From Orthonyx spaldingii (lineage: Eukaryota; Chordata; Aves; Passeriformes; Orthonychidae), in contig VZTJ01001774.1 in assembly GCA_013397795.1 (NCBI GenBank), positions 532,375-596,374 on the forward strand: DNA of 64,000 nt. Reading direction: 5' to 3'. Below the pieces are notes generated by a model. It made no database searches. It was not told the DNA's origin and saw only the letters and a program-made list of their open reading frames with translations. The first letter of the stretch is position 1; every line of letters starts with the position of its first letter. Made by a program: the position numbers and the translations under genes. Of this stretch, positions 14,601 to 28,140 are shown piece by piece.

Positions 14601-15848
14601 CAGAAATAATGACAGGACAGGGATATCTTTTAGAGACATCATCTTTTACAGGATAAGCACAGGGTAAAATCAAACATTTTATACTTCACGAAGTTCCTGT
14701 AATTGGATCTTGCAAAATGGCTAAATGTTGTGATGGATCTGTTGCTTCATTAGCACACTGACATCCTGCAGCAGCACATCCATCCAGCTCCTCACTCCCT
14801 CTGGGGAAGGCTCCTGAAGGGACTGGCAGAGACGTGAGTCAGGCTCTGCAGGATCAGCAGACTTGTGGGTTTTGCTGTGCACCGGCTGCAAACCAGGGAG
14901 TCTGGGGCCAGGGTGCCAAATTTGGAGGGAGCACAGGTTGTTCTCCCTGCTAAGGGGACCAGTGATAGTTGCAAGTGATTTCTGATGGTTTTGCATCACC
15001 GTGAAGCTGTTGTGGACGAGTACAAAGGGGTGAGACAAAGATTATACTTTGGTCAAGGGAGCTTCAGGCAAATTTGTTACTTGTAATGAGAATCTCTGGT
15101 GTTTGTCTGGGAGAGTCACAGCTTTATATTTCTACCCCTGCCTGCCTTTATGCAGTAAGTTAAGAAGTGTAAAAAATATTGTTAGCTCAGGTTAGAAGAT
15201 CTCCTAAGAGCACTGACAAACCTAGTTGAACATTTCTGTCCATGGCCTAATTAATATAAAAAAGCCAAGATGAGATTTTCAAAGGTTGTGAGACACCCAG
15301 TCCTGTGCTAATCTTAACTTTCATCTTATATTGCTTCTATATTTATATGTAGGTTTTTTTATTAGATCAACTTTAATTTGGAACAGTTTAATATCCAAAA
15401 CACCTTATTAATACCCCACAGAAATATTAAACAGAAGTCTTTCAGTTACAAAACTGGAAATAAGTTATAGCCTGAAAATGTGACCTCTGTCTTCAAGCCT
15501 GTCTTAGCTCATAAATGTGTAATCAAGGCCTAGAGGTTGTAACATTTATGCCAAATAGCCCCAAACCACAGGATGAGCAGGATACTTTCCTGAACTTGGA
15601 GACTGGAGGCACCATCCATGCCCACATGTAGTTTTTCTGTACATTATTTCTTAACCTCAACCACTTCATTTTGCAAAACTAGTATTGCTTTGTGTTTTAT
15701 CTTTTAATAGAACTGTGATTACACTGGCAGTAACACTGATATGGTCCTCGTGCTGTGAATCCCATAGTTACATTAAGGACAGCAAAACACAGATCACTCA
15801 GATCAGATAACCTAAACAGTGGGAAATAAACACAGAAAGCTCACTTAC
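11683..15848. other. intergenic, no gene recognised
   Basis: AT-rich sequence with only short, family-less open frames (the longest is 154 codons, 13573-14037). A small perfect 9-bp inverted repeat, CATTACATT/AATGTAATG with a 4-nt loop, lies at 12391-12412. Nothing else stands out. Confidence 0.55.
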
Positions 15849-16230
15849 CATGACAGTTCTGGAACTGCACCAGGGATGAACTTGTCTCTGTGGGCTCTCC
15901 CAGCTCCCGAACCCTAAAGCATCACCTGCACTCAGGTGATGCCGAATGTTGTTGCCTTCTCATTTAGACAAAAAGCCCCTCAGCTGAGCTCAAGCTCTTT
16001 GCCTTCCCATTCGGTGGTGGTTTAAGCAGACATTTGGTTTTTCTATTCCATGTTTGCCTGTAACTATTCTTAGCAGCTAATAACTGACACCCTCGGGAGC
16101 GTGATGTCAGCACACTCCGCACTTACGGAGCTCTCCCGAGTCAAACTCAGATCTCAGCTGGCTCCCTAGGCAGGGCTAAGGGACTGACACCACCACAGCC
16201 CGGCTCACCCAGACCAAACAGGAGGAAGTT
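15849..16230 (-). promoter_or_regulatory. candidate regulatory patch or non-coding exon
   Basis: A roughly 380-bp patch with more CpG than its AT-rich surroundings. It contains a perfect 10-bp hairpin made of facing E-boxes (15919-15942), a nested CpG-containing inverted repeat (16092-16140) and a CRE-like TGATGTCA near 16102. On the - strand it ends at a textbook splice donor, CATG|GTAAGTGA (last exon base 15849). This could be an enhancer, a weak promoter or the first exon of a leftward non-coding RNA. No open frame of note is present. All functional statements here are inference. Confidence 0.25.
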
Positions 16231-17039
16231 CATCTCCATTCAAGAAATCTCCTTCTCTTGTAAGTAATCTGCAGTCGAGATTTGGAAAATGGTATTTGTT
16301 TTTTGAGGCTGACGAGTACTTTTTGCAGCACTAATAAAAACACAGCCTTACTGGCCATCCTCTTGTCAGTGTCACATGCAAAAGTTTTGTGGACTTTTGG
16401 AATTAACACCAGTCCACTACCCACATCACAAAAGAAAGCTACTGAGCAGGCAACAAGTGGCAGCTTTGTGAGTGACCTCAGCAGAGAGGCTATGGTGATC
16501 ATGGACACTGAACCTTTCCACTCACCAGTATTTGCTCCCAGTGTATTTAATGATTTATCACCCTAGAAACCTCCATTTGGCTGGGTACATGAAGCATTTC
16601 TAATTTCCCTTCAGAAGATGAAGTGCCATTCCCTCGCTCATCCTGTAGCTCTTCTTTACACCTCTCACAGTTTAAGTTAATTTTTCTGAAAATAGTTACA
16701 CACAACTGTAGAAAATACTCTACAGAAGTTAACACTCCGTGTAAGATGGTACCAATATTTCCTTCAAATTGTTAAAAAACACTCACCTTCCAGGACTGCA
16801 TTATCTTTTCTACCCCAAATATACTCCAATGTTTCATCACATTTATCCTTCCGAGTTCACTCAGGTTTGTTTCCACCTCTGCTACTTCCAGTTCACAAAG
16901 CCCCAGGTTACAGATGAGGTTATTATTGAATCCAAAGTGTTTGGTTTGTACAGTACGAGACTTACCTATATGACATCACCAGCCAGCTGATAAAGAAGTT
17001 AGCCTAATCCTTTTTGAACATCAAACCAGTCTTCCTCGA
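16231..17039. other. intergenic, no gene recognised
   Basis: Only short overlapping open frames on both strands near 16230-16566, none with a recognisable family. Confidence 0.5.
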
Positions 17040-17360
17040 CATTGGCAATGCCTCCCGGTGTGTTTTACCTAGGAATTTCACCTCAACACACTGGTAAATA
17101 CATTAAACAGAACAGGTCCCAAGACTAACCCCAGAGAAACACCACCAGTAACATTTCTCCAGCCTTGCCACTTTCCTTGGAATAGAACTCGAGCCAGCTC
17201 ACAGTTCTTGTGTTCACCGCCTTCACTTCCAAATTCAAGAACAACTTCCTATGGGACGTCAGTTGTTGGAATATAAGTGGAGGAAGCTCTCCCTGGACTA
17301 TGTTTTCCCAGGTGCAAGAGCGTACATTTGTCCTTGTTGAACTTCACAAGGAAGGAACAG
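17040..17360 (-). mobile_element. decayed CR1-like LINE reverse-transcriptase remnant
   Basis: Translated on the - strand, 17101-17160 gives VTGGVSLGLVLGPVLFNV, a decayed form of the non-LTR reverse-transcriptase motif usually seen as SGVPQGSVLGPxLFN. The sequence before it (- strand 17220-17160) reads like the thumb-side NWL/G-type region with stops. A second piece at about 17295-17350 reads KFNKDKCTLLHLG, which in CR1-type enzymes lies C-terminal to the first motif. Here it lies on the N-terminal side, so the two pieces are either separate insertions or rearranged. Stops and frame breaks show it is dead. The 206-codon + strand frame across it is an antisense artefact. Confidence 0.7.
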
Positions 17361-19611
17361 TGGTTTCAGCTGTGGGGCGAGTGCCCACCATGGTGTGAGA
17401 CCCAGAGCTGTCCCTGTGAGCAGTGCCCTGTTATCAAACTGCCCTCCTCATCCCTGTCCACAGCATTCCTGCTCACTCGTGCTCTCCAGCACAGCTGCAA
17501 TCTCCCAAGGCTGCTCATGAGAGCTGCCAGAGCTCTCTGCTCTTCCTTGGGTTTCCCTGGCTCTGGGATCCCCCCTTGCACCTCGACCCAGTGCTCAGGC
17601 ACAGGAGGTACCCCTGCCACAGCTGCCTCAAGGACTGAGTATTTACACTGTCAACCGGATTTTAAATATTGTGCACACTTCCTGGTGACATTATCAGCTG
17701 AATTTGATCTCCTCTGCATAAAGGGCCACTTAATAGGAGGAGGAAGTTTCTTCTCACTGCTTTATTTAGGGATGGTGAATGCTGATGCAAGATCTGGTGA
17801 CGAATGTCAGCCAATGTCAGCTTTCTTGTACCATGAAACATATTACTGTCATTGTTCCCCTGCTTCATTCGGTCTAAAAATAGCTTCCTATTACTAGTAT
17901 GTTACACCAGCTCAGGCTTTTTTATGGACATATATACAGGAAAAAAGAGGGTGCTTACCTTTGTAATTCCTGGTTGCAGCACTAAGTAAAACATACAGTG
18001 AGTATCAGGATCAAATCATAGCATCTGTCTGTTAGGATTTGTTGGTATAGAGCTGTCACCCACACGGCTCCTTGTCTGGTATTAAACAAGACAAGTGCAA
18101 CAGAGACACATGAGAAGTGCTAATAGTGCTGCAAGTCAGCTGCAAAGAACTTCTGAAGCTAGGCCCTGGATGCAAAATTTTCAGCAATTAAATTAAAAGC
18201 TGTATTTTTAATCAAAAATTATAACAAGGAATTCTTTCTTGAGTTGAAGAAATTATCTGTTTTAATGGAAAGCCAAATTTTACATATCTTCCTTCCCAAG
18301 TAAATACTGCTTTCTTATGAAATCAGATATGGCACAAGAACTGTTGCTCTTGGTTTGGTTATGAACCTTGCTCTGTTTTTCAGAGATCTTACTGAACTAA
18401 ACAACATAATTTATGATTTTGCCAGGGACTTTTTAAGAAAGTTAACCCTGATTAGAGAAATAACCTCCCATCTCTAGGTAGGAACATAGAGGAGAGTCTC
18501 TGACTTGGTTAAAAATGCAAAGCAGAGACCTGAGATCTTCTCTGTCCTTCAGACAAACAATTCAGCCTCTACACATGGGACCTGTGTGTCATATAAAGAA
18601 CAGAAAGAGGAGCCTAAGGGGAAAAGGGAAGTTTCCCAAGGAAGGAACATTATCAATCTTGGGTACAAAGTTGCCTTTGCAGCAGCCCTGCATGGGCTGT
18701 GTTTAACACCAACCCAGGGGCTTAGGGCAGGCGCTTCACCCAAGTCTCCTACAAAATCACTGAAGGGTGCCCAGTTCCTCCAGAGGTGCTTCAGAGCAGA
18801 GGCCGTACTTGTGGACTCTGAATTACTTTCTGAAATAACATCCTCTGTATTTAATCTCTCAATAGTCCAGGAAAAATTGCCTTCCTCACTTACGCACATG
18901 TGTTAGGCATGCAAGGTTAGGCAATAGGAATAACCTTCCCTGTGCCTCTGCACCCCATTTCTGTTACTATCACAAATTTGACTGAAGCTAAAAAGTTGCA
19001 GATTTTATCAGAGCAGTAACTGGTTCAACCACACTCTTCCTGCTCTGATAGTTCTGGTTGTTTGCGTGCCTAAACAGCATCTCAGTCTTTGATCCCCTCT
19101 CGGGAGCATGCGCTCTTAAATGTGACTATTTTTAGTTCCTCGTCTGTGACCATCTCCTCCAAGATGAAAGAGCATGGGATGACGATGTCTACGTATGTTT
19201 GTGAACTGCTTTCATCCTGATTTGTGGAAATCCTTATACAGGAATAGCACACTGATTTTTTATAGACATACAGTGACTGTTAGTCTCCTGTGCTTCACCT
19301 GAATATCAATTTATTTACTTCTTGTAATTTGTCACACTTTGATAAAACCATTTCCCATTTCTGAGAAGGCAGCACACTGATGAGTAAAAACTTCAGTCTA
19401 CTGCTTGTCCTCTCTCCTGTGATTCGTGGGCATGGAAAACATTGACACATTTTCTTGCAACAAATGGCATAGAAGAGATGGCTTAAACTTATTGAAGAGA
19501 AAAATGATAATAAAATTCTTATGGAAGACAGTACATTATGCATGTGATTGATCTTCATTATAAAACACATTGAGATCTGTGGATGAAAACTGATAAATAA
19601 AAACTAACTAT
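17361..19611. other. intergenic, no gene recognised
   Basis: The first 280 bp are C-rich and may be further decayed repeat; the rest is AT-rich unique-looking DNA. Overlapping open frames at 18505-18906 and 18549-18899 resemble nothing known to me. Confidence 0.5.
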
Positions 19612-19945
19612 TATCATTTAGGTTGGAAAAACCTCTAAGCTCATTGAGTCCAACCTTTAACTTACCACTGCCCAATCCGTCACTGAACCATGTCCCCAGG
19701 TGCCACAACTACACAGCTTTTAAATACCTCCAAGGGCAGTGACTCACTGACTGCCCTGGGCAGCTATGCCAGGGCTTGACAATCCTTTCCATGAAGAAAT
19801 TCTTCCTAATATCCAGTTTAAACCTCCCCTGGTGCAACTTGAGGCCATTTCCTCTTTTATTATCACTTCTTATTTGGGAGAAGAGACCAACGCCCCCCTC
19901 GCTACAACCTCCTTTTATGTAACTGAGTACTTTAGTGCTGCATTG
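19612..19945 (-). mobile_element. CR1 LINE fragment, 3' end, antisense
   Basis: An antisense CR1 3' region: TTTAGGTTGGAAAAACCTCT at 19617, CTCATTGAGTCCAACCTTTA near 19640, TTCTTCCTAATATCCAGTTT near 19800, and AGAAGAGACCAACGCCCCCC near 19880. Its 3' end is on the left, and it is truncated on the right within the 'CTACAACCTCCTTT' part. The open frames on either strand are remnants. Confidence 0.9.
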
Positions 19946-22900
19946 TGACAAATCTGAGCTTAAGTTGAAACTCAAGGCTCAAAGTCCAGCTTTATCAAAG
20001 CCTCATCATCTCTGTGTTACCATATTTCTTCAAAGAAACTATTTAAGAGTCTGAATGCCTGAAAATAGAATTACTATCTGCGCTCACACCAGTTGTTTTC
20101 CTCTGTACTACAAACTGAATTGAAACAAAACAGATACAAATGGACAGTTTTGTTTTCAAGCTGATTACATTTCATAAAGCCATTCGGAAATTTATTTTGA
20201 CTATACCCTATGTTTTTGCAAGACCAAAAATATTGCCCTCAATTCTGTAAGATTTCAGCTTTTTCTAAACAACCCCCCTGCTCCTTTTGGATGGTTTTTA
20301 GTCTTTTTTTAAATCTCTTTAATAGGCAAACTGAATCCTGCCTCTAAACAGCATACCAACATACCTAAAACAAGAAAGTGTATGTGCTGAATGCTTCTTT
20401 TGCTACAAGCTTCAGATCAAGTCTTTGATGAGAAAAACACATTCTCTTTTGAAAGCTGAAACACTTCAGCAAATACTGCTGCAATATATCTGCTTTACTA
20501 TGAAGAAAAGCCTCTTTAAGGAAGGGCTGTGAATTCACATTCCCAATCCAAACTGTGCGTCACAGTCTGAATTTCCTGGTCTGATAGCACTACTAAAATG
20601 CCTCCCAGAGACTAAATTCAGCCTTAATTCAGGCTTGTGTGGCCAGCAGAGAATTAAGGAAACCCCACAGTAGAGTCTAATGGCTTGAACAGCTTCTGAG
20701 CTAACTCCCATATTCCCTTCACATAGAACATAGCCAGGGAAAGGAGCATTCCTCAAAAAGAAATGTTTCAGAAGAAGATGGAAGAATCCCCACCCAAAGT
20801 GGGCAATTCAGAAGTTGTCCAGCCTCTAAATGATATTTCCTCTTAGCCTCCATTGAACATTAGTGATTATAACTCTAAATTTCTAACTTGTTTTATGATG
20901 TTCTTTCTACATTACATCACACTACCCAGTGTATAAAAACAATGGAATGAAAGCCTCTAATTTTAGCCGTCATAAGTTAAAGAATAAATGGCAGCAGAAG
21001 CTTTCACATATAATTGCAGGATTTTAGGTGACTACAGAAAAAATTCTCTTTTCTGTGCATGCACAAATGCTCAGCCCCCCAAGGAAAATTTCAGGAACTG
21101 TACGAAGTTGTGTGTGCTTAGGAGTTAATGGTGAAGGTGCCACTGTGCTCAGAAATAGAGCCAACTTTCCCATGTCACTCTCAGCTTATTAATAACCCCA
21201 TTATTTCTGTCGCAATGGCACATGTGTCTCCACTCCTTGTTATTGTTATGCAACTGGAAGAGCTTTCAGAATTGCTTCTGGCTGAGCTTGAACAGGTAAA
21301 CCATAAAATCCAGCTTGAATTGAGCTTTATGCTGAAACGCTGCTGCAATTCAGCAGATGAATGCTGAGTGACACAGAGTATGCAATTATGCAAGGAGAGT
21401 GTTTGCAACAAGCCATCTTGGAAGTACTTCCATTTGTGAGATAATTTTTTCATATTCTGAATCTGAATACATTAACAAGCCTGTAATCACTTAATAGAGT
21501 CAAATCTGCAATTCTTAATTCTGAACATCTTCTATAACGAAATGAGCTTCTCAATTCTTGTGATTAACTTGCAAACAAAGCCAAATACAAGAAGCTGGCT
21601 CAGAAAAATCAATGCAGGAAATCACTGCCAGATTTCTCATAAATATTTCTGCCTTAGAAACCACTGGAATTTACACTCTCTTTATCACACATTGTATAGG
21701 ACTATATGCAATTACAGCACTTCCTACACAAAATAATACAGATCTGGGTAAGATCTTGCATAAATGGATATGAAAATTCTATGTAACCTCATGGCAAATT
21801 GCCAAAGTGGCCCTTATGCTTAGAAAACAGTGCATCCATCTCATCTGATCTCTGTGTTTACACGTGTATGCCAATATTGCCACAAAGCTGCTTTGTTTAG
21901 ATGTACATTTTCATGACCTTAAAGCTCAGGATAATGTATTTCTTATTCTATTCAGCATCTTCACACAAAGGTATCTACAGTCATTATAAAAAATCTCCAG
22001 TCGGAGAAGTGAGAAAAAAAAAAAGGGACTTTGACTGCTCAGTTTCTAAATTAAGCTACATCTGAAGTTAAAAATAGCCCTTCCGACTGAAGATGCTATG
22101 CTGCCTGAATTTAAATAGCCTGCTTCTTTCCCTGACAGATAACATTTATTGTGTTCTCTGCTGAAAAAAAAAGCCTTCTATAAGGAGTCTACCTTTATTT
22201 TTATGTCCAGTTTCATTTTACCTACCATGGCAGAATTAAATAAAGTCATTGTTCTACCTGGGCAGTGCATCAATTTTGCCACAGATACATTTCTCCAATT
22301 TCATTAAAACAGACCTAAAACTATGCATGTTATGTATGTGTGACTTTTTCTAGCTCTTTCTGCAGATTTTTCTGGGAATATCTGTAGCAAGAATATATTG
22401 TCTGAAATGCAATCAGATTTCTACTGTCCACGTCCTAAAACTTATTGTGCCATCCCTACCAACTTATTTTGTTTTCATTTACTTACATATATATATTTCT
22501 AGCTGTTTCTGAATGAAAAGAAGTATGAAATGCAGTTACACACCGTATATGTGAAATGGTTTACTCACCACTTTTCCCCACTGAATGAAAAAGAGGAGAA
22601 GCTGTATCCCTTTTCTCTCCAGGCCTAACACAGATCCAGCATAAGGATTTCTATCCTATCCATATTCCTGTTGTGGTCAGAGGCTGAGAGGTCAGAATTA
22701 AGTTACACGGGGGCTGCTTGTGCTACTCACATAGGAACTCCAGCACTGGCTTTACAGCACAGGTAGATTAGAAAGGTAAAAATTCTTTCAAGCCACCCTG
22801 AACCTTCTCACCAATTCAAGTTAGTTCTTTTTGTCAGAATTTCTGGTGCTCCAATCTGCATAGCTTTAAATTCCAGTCACTGTATCCATGCTCACCCCTG

Positions 22901-25900
22901 GGAAACTGTTAATTTCCCTCAATATTCATTCTAAATTTACTGTGCCTTCATTTCGACATTTTATGAGATTAAAATTAATCAGATTCACTTTTACATTTTA
23001 GACAAGAAAATAAGAAAGGTGCACTTCTAATGTGCAAAGTGAAACTTGAATCTTGCTGTATTGAGAGAACTCTGCTTTCCCCCTCTTCGTTAAATTGCAG
23101 ATTTTATATGAGCATTCCCAAAGGAATAGCACAGAAAGACTCAGGAATAAGTAAATGAAAGATGAGATGGATATAAATACTCCTCTTACCCCCGAGCAAG
23201 ACTTTCACATTGCAGTCAATTTGTGGACTAAAAGCCTGAAAGATCCCCAAAAGCTTTATAAGCATCAATAATATTTGCCATGATGTAAGCCAGAGGCAAT
23301 GATGTAAATTCTGCAGTCCCTGATTGAATAAAACACCCATCGAAGTCAATAGCAATTGCAGTCAACTAAGCTGTAAATATTTCAGGTCCTGAGCTTTTTA
23401 CATAATGTTACTAGATGGCATCTATGAGTACTTTTATTTGTCCAGGGCAATGTTTGCTCAGAAGCCTCTGCGAAAGCAGAAAGGGCTGGAGCAGCCACAG
23501 GGAGGTCGGGTGTGTAGTGCCAGTCACCAATTCCCACCACGTTCTGGCAGGATCCCTTTTCACTTATCCAGGTGAAAATATGAGGCTGCTTTGAGGTGAA
23601 GGCCTCAAGCAGCAAGGGCTGATGGATGGGGGCTGAATTTGACTCAAATTTTAGGTAAAATGGCAAATACAATTAAATCCTCATGAAATTTGATGTGCAT
23701 ATCCAGAGCCCATCGGAAGAATGCAATTTCTCAACAAGTGAACCCCAGCTGTGGTCACAGCTGCCATTTGCTCACCAGTAAAGGGGTAGGTGTGTGGCAG
23801 AGTCCTGTCACGCACAGAATGGTTTATAGTGTCCTTCACCGTTACCCCCTTCCTCTGCTTCATCCCCAGCTGTGAGAAATGAGAGCCACACGTGCTGCCC
23901 CTGAGGAACGGCAGAGGATTAAGGGTCTGTGTGCAGCCCTGGCACTGCAGATGGTTTAGGATCACTCCTGCTGCTGGGAAGGGAGGGCCGTGGCTGCCAG
24001 AAACCATTCGCACTGCGCTGTGTCAGGAGCTTCACAAAAGCACACAATAATGCGTGTAATGAGTCTCCAGAAACACATTTGTGAGGCCTGGAGAATGTTT
24101 CTCTTTCCCAATGTGAACTACTGAGTCATCCTGTTCATGTGAGACAGACTGAATTCTCTTCCCAAAGAGCTCCTTTGAATCACTATTACCACCAGATAAC
24201 AGATGTTGCTCTCCAGGAAAGTTTTTCATACAAGCTCTTATAATCATGGGGATTATTTCAACTTGACCTTGTAACTACAACAGAAAAACAGGATCAACTG
24301 GGGAGGTCTCAGAGGGCTGTGTGCTGCAGTACTTTGCATATCTAAGTAACTAGGCCTTGGACAACATGGCTACTCAAAACACTACACAAAGAATAACATA
24401 AACACCATGGTCTTACAAGGTAAATACTGCTAATTCCCAGTTTACACAGGGGAAGAAACAAGCCCTGAAATGTTAAATGGACTTGTGCAAAATCACACAG
24501 CAAATACGTAACAATTCAGCACTAAGTGATGTAATGTTCAAAAGCATCTCCCTTTGAAACTTAGAGCCAATGGATGTGCAACGAATCTCGAGTTAAATAC
24601 TTTGAAAATAGGACTAAAATATAAATTGGAAGCTCTTAGTAAAGTGCTTTAAAATGCCCATCTTCTGTCAACCACTTCTGTTTTAAACCACAAGATATTT
24701 TCTCTCTAATTACTTGCTCAAGGTGAACTGTACCACACACTTTAAAAGAAACACTGGAAATGCTACAATACTTTCCAAATTTCAACCTTTCCTAACTATG
24801 CATATGGCTGGTCAAGCAACAGTAACTTTCCTTCTGCAAGCCTTTGTTGTGCTCCTGAATTGCAGCTTTGGATGATAGAGCACATTTTCCCCACTTTTTT
24901 TCAAAAAATGCCAGTAACTGACAGTTCGAAATCAGACATTTACATTGCAACTACTCCCGTGCCTTCTGGGGCCACTTTAACTAAGTTCATGCAATTAAGT
25001 TATTCCCTAATGCTCTGAATACACACGTGCCATGATTTCACATCAGAGGTTTGGAGTTACATCACCAGATCCCAGAAGTACCAGAGTTATGCTGTCCACT
25101 CATAGCAGTGGACAGGTGGGCCCAGGTAACAAAATAAGAGCCTGGATTTCAAACAGTGGCAACAAAATACAAAACCATAAGGCTTTGGTTTGATAAAAAA
25201 TGAATTAGTAAATTTTTCATCTGAAGGTCTCATAATCACTACAGTCACAAATGAAAACTCACAGTATTCCTGTGAGATATACATCCACAGAGATACTGTT
25301 CATTAAAAAAAACCCACAAACCAACCAGTGACCAAAAAAGTAATCTATGCCAGATCATGGATAGATGACGTCTCCCAGATAAAATAATCTATCAGGTCAG
25401 GAGAACTGACCTCCAGCAGCAAAGGCCACGGTTTAGGCTGAGCTGTCCAGTGCAGTGACAGCACTAATCCTGTTAGCAGTAGTGATTTGCTTGGTCATAC
25501 ACTATGTTTAGAAACTATTGTTCACTCGATGATTATTCACCTTCATTTATTTTTTACCTTCTGTTTCTCAAGGGATAAGGAGTTTGGGCTACTGACTGTT
25601 TTTACACATTCTTGCACTTATCCAGTCTGTCTCAGTCTCTCCAGGAGAGATTTCCCTTTTGGTTTCTCTTTTGCCATCCTGACTTGTCTCCCCTTTCAAG
25701 AGCATCTCCTTGTTTTTCAGCCTGTGCCGTACATTCCCATCCTGGTCTGAAGTCTGACTTTTTGTTGGTGGATCAGTTTGTGCTGTTAATTATTCCTCTT
25801 CTTTTCTATGTATTCAAAAGTACAAGATAAAGAACAACCTGAAATCACCATTCCAAAGTTTCCAGCATCAGACACGGCACTAAAAGGGTCAAATTGCTGA

Positions 25901-28107
25901 CCAGCACCTTGTGTCACTGGGCAAACATTGTATCTCAAGCTTTAATGTTTCTGTCCAACCCCTGCTCCCCAGCTTGCGTTGTCACCAATGCGACAATGCA
26001 TTGGTGACACCCCAAACCCCAAACCCTGCATTGTCAGCTTCACCAAGATGCTCCAGGAACCCCATCCCGTCCTGGCCTGGTCCCTGGAGCTCTCTGCTGC
26101 TTAGTTTCCTGCATTCCCAGTACGAGCACCACTAAACTCCCTTGGTTCCACCCAGCCCTGCAGCTCTCCTTCATTCCTCCCTGCCCTTTGCCTCCTGACC
26201 TCTCAAACATGAGAAGCTGCTGTAGAATTGGAATTGCCAATCTCCTGCATCTCTCCTCAGGGCCACAGATTCCTTGCCCTAATTATTGGCAGTTATACTG
26301 TGAACAATTCACAGTGCAAGCTCATTCCCTTCTCCTCCTTGCAGCTTCCCTCTCTCCGTCCCGTGTCTGGAAGTAAATGCTATTCTCTGCATAATACATA
26401 ATACACGGAGCATTTTCACGTTGGAAAGAGTGATGGTGAAGCAGACAGACAGGGAAAAGGTGACAGAAGGATAAAGACCGAGGCTTGTTACCCACCCTCT
26501 TCTCCAGGAAAGTTTACCTCTGAAGCTCTCATTTGAAAACCTACTTTACTAATTAACATGCCTTATCTAAACATCATCATGTTATTTTTCTGTCAAAAGA
26601 CACCACCCAGAATAATACAAAACTATCATTTTGTGGTTCTGCTGCCCAGATTACTATAAATAGTGGAATCATATGGAATGCTGATAAACATTAGATAATG
26701 GTAAATTATCTTTGAGCTTACTGATTTTTTCCCTACATTGTAAACATTTAATATTATCCATATCTTAAACTGCTTAAAAGTGATATCCAGCACACAGATG
26801 TCAAAAAACAGCAACAATTTTTAGAATGAGGAAACAGGTCTACTTTCTGAACAAACATATTTTCTCAACAGCCCGATGAACAGATCATTTTCATCTCAGA
26901 CGTTCAAAATTGTTGCTCTGAATTCTCTTCTCTCTCACATATACGCATCCAGACTCATTGCTGTGCTTCAGTTGTTTTGATAATGCAAAGCTATCATAAA
27001 CACATTTGAACACATAGTAACATCTAAAATTTAGCAACTGAATTTTACCACGCTAAATTAAGTGCCCCAATGTATTTTGCTACTGGGGAAGAGTGTGAGT
27101 CAAAATTACACTCTGTATGTATTTGCAGTGAGCAGAAAATAGAGTGACATAAATATGTGTTTTATTCTGGTTAATATATACCATGCCCATCAGGACAGGT
27201 GAGGTTGCCAGGATGTGAAGCAGATGTGTAGGTGCCCATATATTAAGCAGCAAACAGTAATTCTGATGACACATTTACTAATTTGAACTTTGATATATTG
27301 GCAGTTCTACAGAAAAACAATACAACCACTTCATCAATTGTCCCTGTCTCCCAGGAAGCCATCACACAAACACGGAACTGTGCCAGAGTAATTCCAAGGG
27401 GGGTCATTTAAAACAACAACAAAAACCAAAAGAAACCATTCCACATACGTCATAACCCAGATTACACGTAAATGCGTCATAGAAATGTCTGAGGTCATTG
27501 GGAATGTCTAAATAGATTATTTTTGCCTCCTTTCTCATGTATTATTTAGGTGCCCTCCCATGCAAAAGAACAAAGTCTGGGCCCATTCTTCAAAGCAATG
27601 ATCACTACCCACTTACAGTACTGAAAAAATGTCTGTAGCCTGGAGGCTCTATTTTCTCATTGCCCACAGGTGAGCAGAGAGTCACCTATGAGCCTGCAAG
27701 TGGCTTTTCAATAGGCAACATTTCAAAACAACAGGAGTTCAACATCTTCAGCATCCTATGGGACAGGACTCCTTTCTGGATTTTCAGTTTCCAGCTGATG
27801 TGGCCTAATATGTACATACAGCACAATGAAGAGGATTCAGCACTTCGCATTTGTCTGAGAGGCAACCACGCTTCATGCTCTGAAATCTGCATTACAACAC
27901 TCTGTGGGTCTCTCATTTTTAATTAATTCTTCTGAAAATATTTTGGGGGTGAGTGGATGTATATGGTGGTTGCAGTGGTGAGAGAGGCTGTGGCGTTCAT
28001 AATTGCAAAGAGAATAAAATCCTGCCCTCCTGTATATGCAGCACTATGAAGATTTCATTGTTCAAATTAGGCAAAACCTCTCTAATTTCAAGGTTGGCTA
28101 CACATAT
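19946..28107. other. intergenic, no gene recognised
   Basis: About 8 kb of AT-rich DNA with no recognised coding exon, RNA gene or young transposon. The open frames are short and unsupported. A perfect 11-bp inverted repeat (TGTCACCAATG/CATTGGTGACA, 8-nt loop) lies at 25980-26009. Confidence 0.55.
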
Positions 28108-28139
<32 letters not shown>

Positions 28140-28140
28140 A
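28108..28140. repeat. (AAC)11 microsatellite
   Basis: Uninterrupted AAC triplets, about 11 copies, followed by AATAAAG. Likely length-polymorphic. Confidence 0.95.

Noticed and set aside
17277..17897. 206-codon + strand open frame
   Set aside because: Its first part is the antisense of a LINE reverse-transcriptase remnant, and the rest has no recognisable family.
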